Assembly: GCA_003153575.1 (NCBI GenBank)
Contig: PLZW01000043.1
Location: 1-64,000, forward strand
Direction: 5' to 3'
DNA length: 64,000 bases
Source of the DNA: Acidimicrobiaceae bacterium
GTDB taxonomy: Bacteria; Actinomycetota; Acidimicrobiia; Acidimicrobiales; RAAP-2
The translations under genes were made by a program, and so were the position numbers. Below the pieces are notes generated by a model that saw only the letters and a program-made list of their open reading frames with translations, did not search any database and had not been told where the DNA came from. Below are positions 61,338 through 64,000 of this stretch, in pieces. The first letter of the stretch is position 1, and every line of letters begins with the position of its first letter.

Positions 61338-62963
61338 CTGATCCGACTCCGCGTCAACGGCGCCGACGTCGAGCTGGCCGACGACGACGACGACTCGACT
61401 CTCCTCGACGTGCTCCGCGAGCACCTCGGACTGCGCTCGGTCAAGGACGGCTGCAGTCCCCAGGGCCAGTGCGGCTGCTGCACCGTCTGGGTCGACGGCG
61501 CCCCCCGCGTGGCCTGCGTGACCCCCGTCCGGCGGCTGGCCGGCCGGGACGTCACGACCCTCGAGGGACTGCCGGAGCCGACCCGTGACGCCTGGGCTTC
61601 GGCACTGCTGGCCACCGGCGGCAGCCAGTGCGGCTTCTGCACGCCGGGCATCGTGCTCCGCCTTGCCGCGCTGGAGGGTCCGGTCGGCGACGGGCGGATC
61701 GACCAGTCGCTGCTCGCCCACCTGTGCCGGTGCACCGGGTGGCAGACCATCCGGGAGGCCGCCCACGCCGTGCTCGACAGGAGCGGCACCGACGGTCCGG
61801 GCCCACAGGGTTCGGCCCGCGACCCGGGCGCCGCCGGTGTGCGCGCAGGCCTGGAAGGCGGCGTGCCCCAGCGGGTGGGGTCCCCGGTGGTGCTCGGCGA
61901 GGCCGGGTTCGCCGACGACGGCTGTCCGGTGGACGCCCTGGTGGCGGTGGTGGATGCCGACGGGGGCTATGTGGTCGCCGAATCTCTGGCGGAGGCCCGG
62001 GCCCGCTCGGGCAAGGTCCAGGGCCGGAGCACCACCATCCCGCTCAGCCACCCGGTGGACGCGCCCCCGGGGGAGTGGGACCTGACGCTGGTTACGACAT
62101 GGGTCGAGCCGTCCTACGTGGAGCCCGATGCTTCGTGGTGCGTGCCGGGTGGCACGCCCGCCTCGCCGTACGGGAACGGTGGGGCCTTCGGGGGGAAGCT
62201 GCACAGCCCGGTGGCCGCCGATGCCCGTCGACTGGCCGACGAACACGGGCGGCCGGTCCGAGTGCTGTGGACGCGGGAGGACGTGGTCCGGCGGGGACCG
62301 AAGCGCCCGCCCGTGGGTGCGGGAATCAACCGCGACGGCTCCGGCGTCCTCCGGGTGGCGGTGTCCGGGCCCCCGTTCGATCCCGAGGCCTGGGCCGCCG
62401 TCACCCGCTCGGTCGCCGCCGTGGCCCCCGGCCTGGTCCTCGAGCAGGTGGCGGTGGACGGGCCGCCGGTCTCGTTCGACCTGCGAGCCGCGGTGTGGGC
62501 CGAGGCCGCCGTCCTGACCGCAGTGGCGCACCACGTAGGGCAGGGAGGCGGTCCGGTCTCCGACGTGCCCGTCGAAGTGGTGTCCCCCGGGGGTGGGCGG
62601 GCGATCGTGCGGTGCCGCCCGGACGGGACCCTCGACGTCGAGGTGGCCGCCGGGCCGGCACTGGATGCCGTGGTGCTCCGGTCATATGCCATCGGCGCCG
62701 CCCACCAGGCCCTCGGCTGGGTCGGGTCGGAAGGGATCGCCGTCGACCCCGAAGGCGGGGTGCAGGACCTGACCATCCGCTCGTTCGGCATCCTCCAGGC
62801 CCGGGCCATGCCACAGGTGACGGTGGGGATCGACGAGGGAACGGTGCCGGTGCCGGTCAACGGGTCGGACGCCGTCTTCGCCGCGGTGGCCGCCGCCCGC
62901 TGGCTGGCCGACGGCCTCGGGCCGACCTGGCCCGCGGACCGTACCGGCGCCGGCCGGCGCTGA
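61338..62963 (+). CDS. [2Fe-2S] protein fused to a shortened molybdenum hydroxylase-like domain
   Basis: About 541 residues. The N-terminal half (1-150) is a CoxS/XdhA-like small subunit with plant-type ferredoxin Cys 39, 45 and 48 and helical [2Fe-2S] Cys 98, 101, 130 and 132. The rest shows pieces of a xanthine dehydrogenase large subunit (GNGGAFGGKLHSPVAADARRLADEHGRPVRVLWTREDVVRRGPKRPP) but is far shorter than the usual 750 residues and lacks the catalytic Glu region. The only in-frame codon before the ferredoxin domain is CTG at 61338; GTG 61410 would cut into the domain. Confidence 0.7.
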   Translation: MIRLRVNGADVELADDDDDSTLLDVLREHLGLRSVKDGCSPQGQCGCCTVWVDGAPRVACVTPVRRLAGRDVTTLEGLPEPTRDAWASALLATGGSQCGFCTPGIVLRLAALEGPVGDGRIDQSLLAHLCRCTGWQTIREAAHAVLDRSGTDGPGPQGSARDPGAAGVRAGLEGGVPQRVGSPVVLGEAGFADDGCPVDALVAVVDADGGYVVAESLAEARARSGKVQGRSTTIPLSHPVDAPPGEWDLTLVTTWVEPSYVEPDASWCVPGGTPASPYGNGGAFGGKLHSPVAADARRLADEHGRPVRVLWTREDVVRRGPKRPPVGAGINRDGSGVLRVAVSGPPFDPEAWAAVTRSVAAVAPGLVLEQVAVDGPPVSFDLRAAVWAEAAVLTAVAHHVGQGGGPVSDVPVEVVSPGGGRAIVRCRPDGTLDVEVAAGPALDAVVLRSYAIGAAHQALGWVGSEGIAVDPEGGVQDLTIRSFGILQARAMPQVTVGIDEGTVPVPVNGSDAVFAAVAAARWLADGLGPTWPADRTGAGRR

Positions 62964-63078
62964 GACGCTCAGCTGACGAGCCTGCGTAGGCTGGCGGGCG
63001 CGGTCGTCCGCACGCAACCACGCCCCGTCACCACGTCCCTGTCACCATGCCCCGTCACCAAAACAGGAGGAGCCTGCC

Positions 63079-63450
63079 ATGAGCACGCCCGTCGGTCCTT
63101 ACACCCCCATCGTCCGGGCCGGCTCCTGGCTGATCTGCTCCGGCCAACTCGGCCTCGCTCCCGCCACCGGCGGCGGTCCCCCCGCCCTGGTGGCCGGTGG
63201 ATCAGGGCCGCAGCTGACCCAGGCCGTGGCGAACGCAGCCGCGCTCCTGGCCGCCGAAGGCGCCTCGCTGGCTGACGTGGTGAAGACCACGGTGTTCGCC
63301 ACCGACCCCGCCGAATTCCCCGTCGTGAACGAGGCGTATGTGGCGGCCTTCGGCGACCACCGCCCGGCCCGGTCGATGGTGGCGGTATCGGGGCTGCCGA
63401 TGGGGGCGTCCGTGGAGATCGAGGTCTGGGCGACGCACGATCCGGCCTGA
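63079..63450 (+). CDS. RidA family protein (enamine/imine deaminase)
   Basis: A 123-residue YjgF/RidA trimer-forming protein (VGPYTPIVRAGSWLICSGQLGL, VANAAALLAAEGASLADVVKTTVFATDPAEFPVVNEAYVAAFGDHRPARSMVAVSGLPMGASVEIEVWA). The catalytic Arg in PARSMV is present. It hydrolyses reactive enamines and imines. The AGGAGGAGC ribosome-binding site precedes the ATG. Confidence 0.93.
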   Translation: MSTPVGPYTPIVRAGSWLICSGQLGLAPATGGGPPALVAGGSGPQLTQAVANAAALLAAEGASLADVVKTTVFATDPAEFPVVNEAYVAAFGDHRPARSMVAVSGLPMGASVEIEVWATHDPA

Positions 63451-63488
63451 GGCGACCCGGCCGCCGGGTCGGGGCCCGGCGAGCTGGG

Positions 63489-64000
63489 CTAGGGGGTCCA
63501 ACTGGTCTGGCCGAAGCGGTAGCCGACCGAGCGCACCGTCTGGATCAAGTGGGCGTGCTCCTCGCCCAGCTTGGCCCGCAGTCGGCGGACGTGGACATCG
63601 ACCGTGCGGGCGCCGCCGTAGTACTCGTAGCCCCACACCCGGCTGAGCAGCGTCTCCCGGGTGAAGACCTTGCCCGGCCGGGCCGCCAGGAACCGGAGCA
63701 GCTCGTACTCCATGTAGGTGAGGTCGAGCACCCGGCCGGCCACCGCCGCCTGGTAGGTCTCGAGGTTGAGCACGAGTGGGCCGTGCTCGAGGAGGTCGGG
63801 GCGCAGGCCCCGCCCGGTCCGCCAGAACAGGTGGGCCAGCCGGGTCGCCAGCTCGTCGGGGTTGACGGGCCCCAGGCAGAGGTCGTCGAACAGGTCCTCA
63901 CGCAGATCGAGCTCGCCGAGTTGCTCGGTGGGCACGACCACCAGGACCGGGGCCAGCGGGACCTCGCGAGTGCGCAGGTGCCGGCACAAGGCGAACGCCG
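63489..64000 (-). CDS. GlnR/OmpR-type winged-helix response regulator (partial)
   Basis: The visible 170 residues are the C-terminal part; the gene continues past the window end. A short receiver remnant (VPLAPVLVVVPTEQLGELDLREDLFDDLCLGPVNPDELATRLAHLF) precedes a winged-helix DNA-binding domain (about the last 100 residues, LTYMEYELLRFLAARPGKVFTRETLLSRVWGYEYYGGARTVDVHVRRLRAKLGEEHAHLIQTVRSVGYRF). The receiver looks phosphorylation-independent, as in GlnR of actinobacteria, which controls nitrogen genes. Confidence 0.85.
   Translation of the reverse strand, partial: AFALCRHLRTREVPLAPVLVVVPTEQLGELDLREDLFDDLCLGPVNPDELATRLAHLFWRTGRGLRPDLLEHGPLVLNLETYQAAVAGRVLDLTYMEYELLRFLAARPGKVFTRETLLSRVWGYEYYGGARTVDVHVRRLRAKLGEEHAHLIQTVRSVGYRFGQTSWTP

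Overview
The window is a high-GC chromosomal segment of an actinobacterium, most likely a member of the class Acidimicrobiia (inference). Actinobacterial markers are CrgA beside a TrpG-type amidotransferase, a WhiB regulator beside two ArsA-type ATPases, an FhaA/FhaB/PstP/PBP/PknB signalling operon, a wax ester synthase, an Rpf-like hydrolase, F420-type luciferase-like oxidoreductases, and VKOR flanked by DUF929 thioredoxin-like proteins. About 60 genes are closely packed on both strands, with three tRNAs (Leu-CAG, Ala-UGC, Pro-CGG). There is no rRNA, CRISPR array or intact mobile element.

Layout. 0-7.3 kb: tRNA-Leu, the division and cell-wall signalling operon (without RodA/FtsW or PknA), TrpG and CrgA. 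7.4-13.3 kb: thiolase, thioesterase, ComF-like protein, a MarR/MFS efflux pair and an F420-type oxidoreductase with two compensating frameshifts. 13.3-18.2 kb: a second luciferase-like enzyme, an SRPBCC protein, three alkylation-repair genes and a CbiX-like chelatase. 18.2-24.3 kb: Rpf-like protein, WS/DGAT, MpaB-type protein, GH36 galactosidase and a universal stress protein. 24.4-31 kb: a phosphotransferase/DUF6285 operon and a PadR-controlled ABC transporter. 31-39.5 kb: an accessory-looking stretch with a hydrolase lipoprotein, small NTF2-like and thioesterase genes, a TetR-linked protein of unknown function with an internal duplication, a YciI/ECF sigma pair and an ArsR/SRPBCC/RibD-like operon whose last gene is frameshifted. 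39.5-44.2 kb: an integrase scar, a flavin electron-transfer operon, tRNA-Ala and an ArdC-like protease. 44.2-64 kb: phosphate metabolism, Fur/VOC, tRNA-Pro, a CBS protein, Get3/ArsA pair plus WhiB, a disulfide-forming operon, Mrp/ErpA Fe-S assembly, a [2Fe-2S]/molybdenum-hydroxylase-like fusion, RidA and the 3' part of a GlnR/OmpR-type regulator.

How genes fit together. Many genes are joined by 1-8 base overlaps, implying translational coupling: pstP/pbpA, marR/MFS, ada-alkA/ogt, padR/membrane protein, ABC ATPase/permease, FMN-bind/apbE, fur/VOC and arsA/arsA. The most general pattern is that about 15 genes, and about 20 with looser spacing, carry a TANNNT -10 element only 6-9 bases before the start codon with no Shine-Dalgarno sequence. 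This indicates widespread leaderless transcription. The best candidates for under-described systems are the reductase/FMN-bind/ApbE operon, the DUF929-VKOR-DUF929 operon, the phosphotransferase-DUF6285/DUF7064-like operon, the TetR-linked duplicated protein, and the compact Fe-S/molybdenum-like fusion with an apparent CTG start.
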